From Clostridia bacterium (GTDB taxonomy: Bacteria; Bacillota; Clostridia; Christensenellales; Pumilibacteraceae): DNA of 6,511 nucleotides. Numbering within the stretch: position 1 is the stretch's first letter; each line of letters opens with the position of its first letter. Shown piece by piece: positions 6,493 to 6,511 of the stretch. The position numbers and the translations under genes were made by a program. Location: contig CAAFIN010000272.1 of assembly GCA_900762945.1 (NCBI GenBank), forward strand, positions 1 to 6,511. Reading direction: 5' to 3'. The notes below the pieces were generated by a model. It made no database searches, was not told the DNA's origin, and was given only the letters and a program-made list of their open reading frames with translations.

Positions 6493-6511
6493 CGCGCGGC
6501 GTGCCGCCCCG
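6491..6511 (+). repeat. GC-rich hairpin cut by the window edge, probable distal part of copy 3
   Basis: CACGC (6491-6495) pairs with GCGTG (6499-6503) across a 3-base loop. An overlapping alternative is GCGGC with GCCGC (6496-6500 and 6503-6507). In all three copies the GGATTCCA end is followed within about ten bases by inverted-repeat sequence, so this may belong to the element. Its true end lies beyond the window. Confidence 0.4.

Noticed and set aside
6314..6511. Possible replication origin with DnaA boxes upstream of recF
   Set aside because: No sequence matching TTATNCACA was found. TTATCC occurs only as part of the repeat palindrome and is not followed by ACA.

Overview
The window holds three complete genes, all on the minus strand. 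In transcription order they are recF (5222-6313), a large MacB-type ABC transporter with ATPase and permease in one chain (2331-5150), and a family GH36 alpha-galactosidase (76-2217). GC content looks close to one half by eye. The AGGAG ribosome binding site, the B. subtilis-like RecF and the long ATPase-permease fusion suggest a Firmicute, probably an anaerobic gut-type member of the Clostridia. That placement is inference; no rRNA or other taxonomic marker is present.

Layout from right to left. The right end (6314-6511) is non-coding. It carries a strong predicted promoter whose calculated start site falls on the recF initiation codon, an array of small hairpins separated by GTGATAT, and one copy of a roughly 37-bp dispersed repeat. 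RecF is followed after 71 bases by the ABC transporter, with a good ribosome binding site and no convincing terminator between them, so read-through is possible. The ABC gene is followed by a 113-base gap filled largely by a second copy of the repeat, this time inside a 59-bp inverted repeat with perfect 13-bp arms. The alpha-galactosidase comes next. Its stop codon runs into a third copy of the repeat, followed by a perfect 12-bp hairpin at the window edge that is probably its terminator.

The three genes do not form an obvious pathway: DNA repair, membrane export or envelope function, and alpha-galactoside breakdown. No sugar importer, sugar regulator or two-component system is visible. RecF is not followed by gyrB, as it is in the classical Firmicutes origin cluster. 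The most unusual material is intergenic: the three-copy repeat beginning AGGATAATT and ending GGGATTCCA, the hairpin array, and the apparently leaderless recF. The long plus-strand reading frames opposite the genes are antisense shadows and are not annotated.
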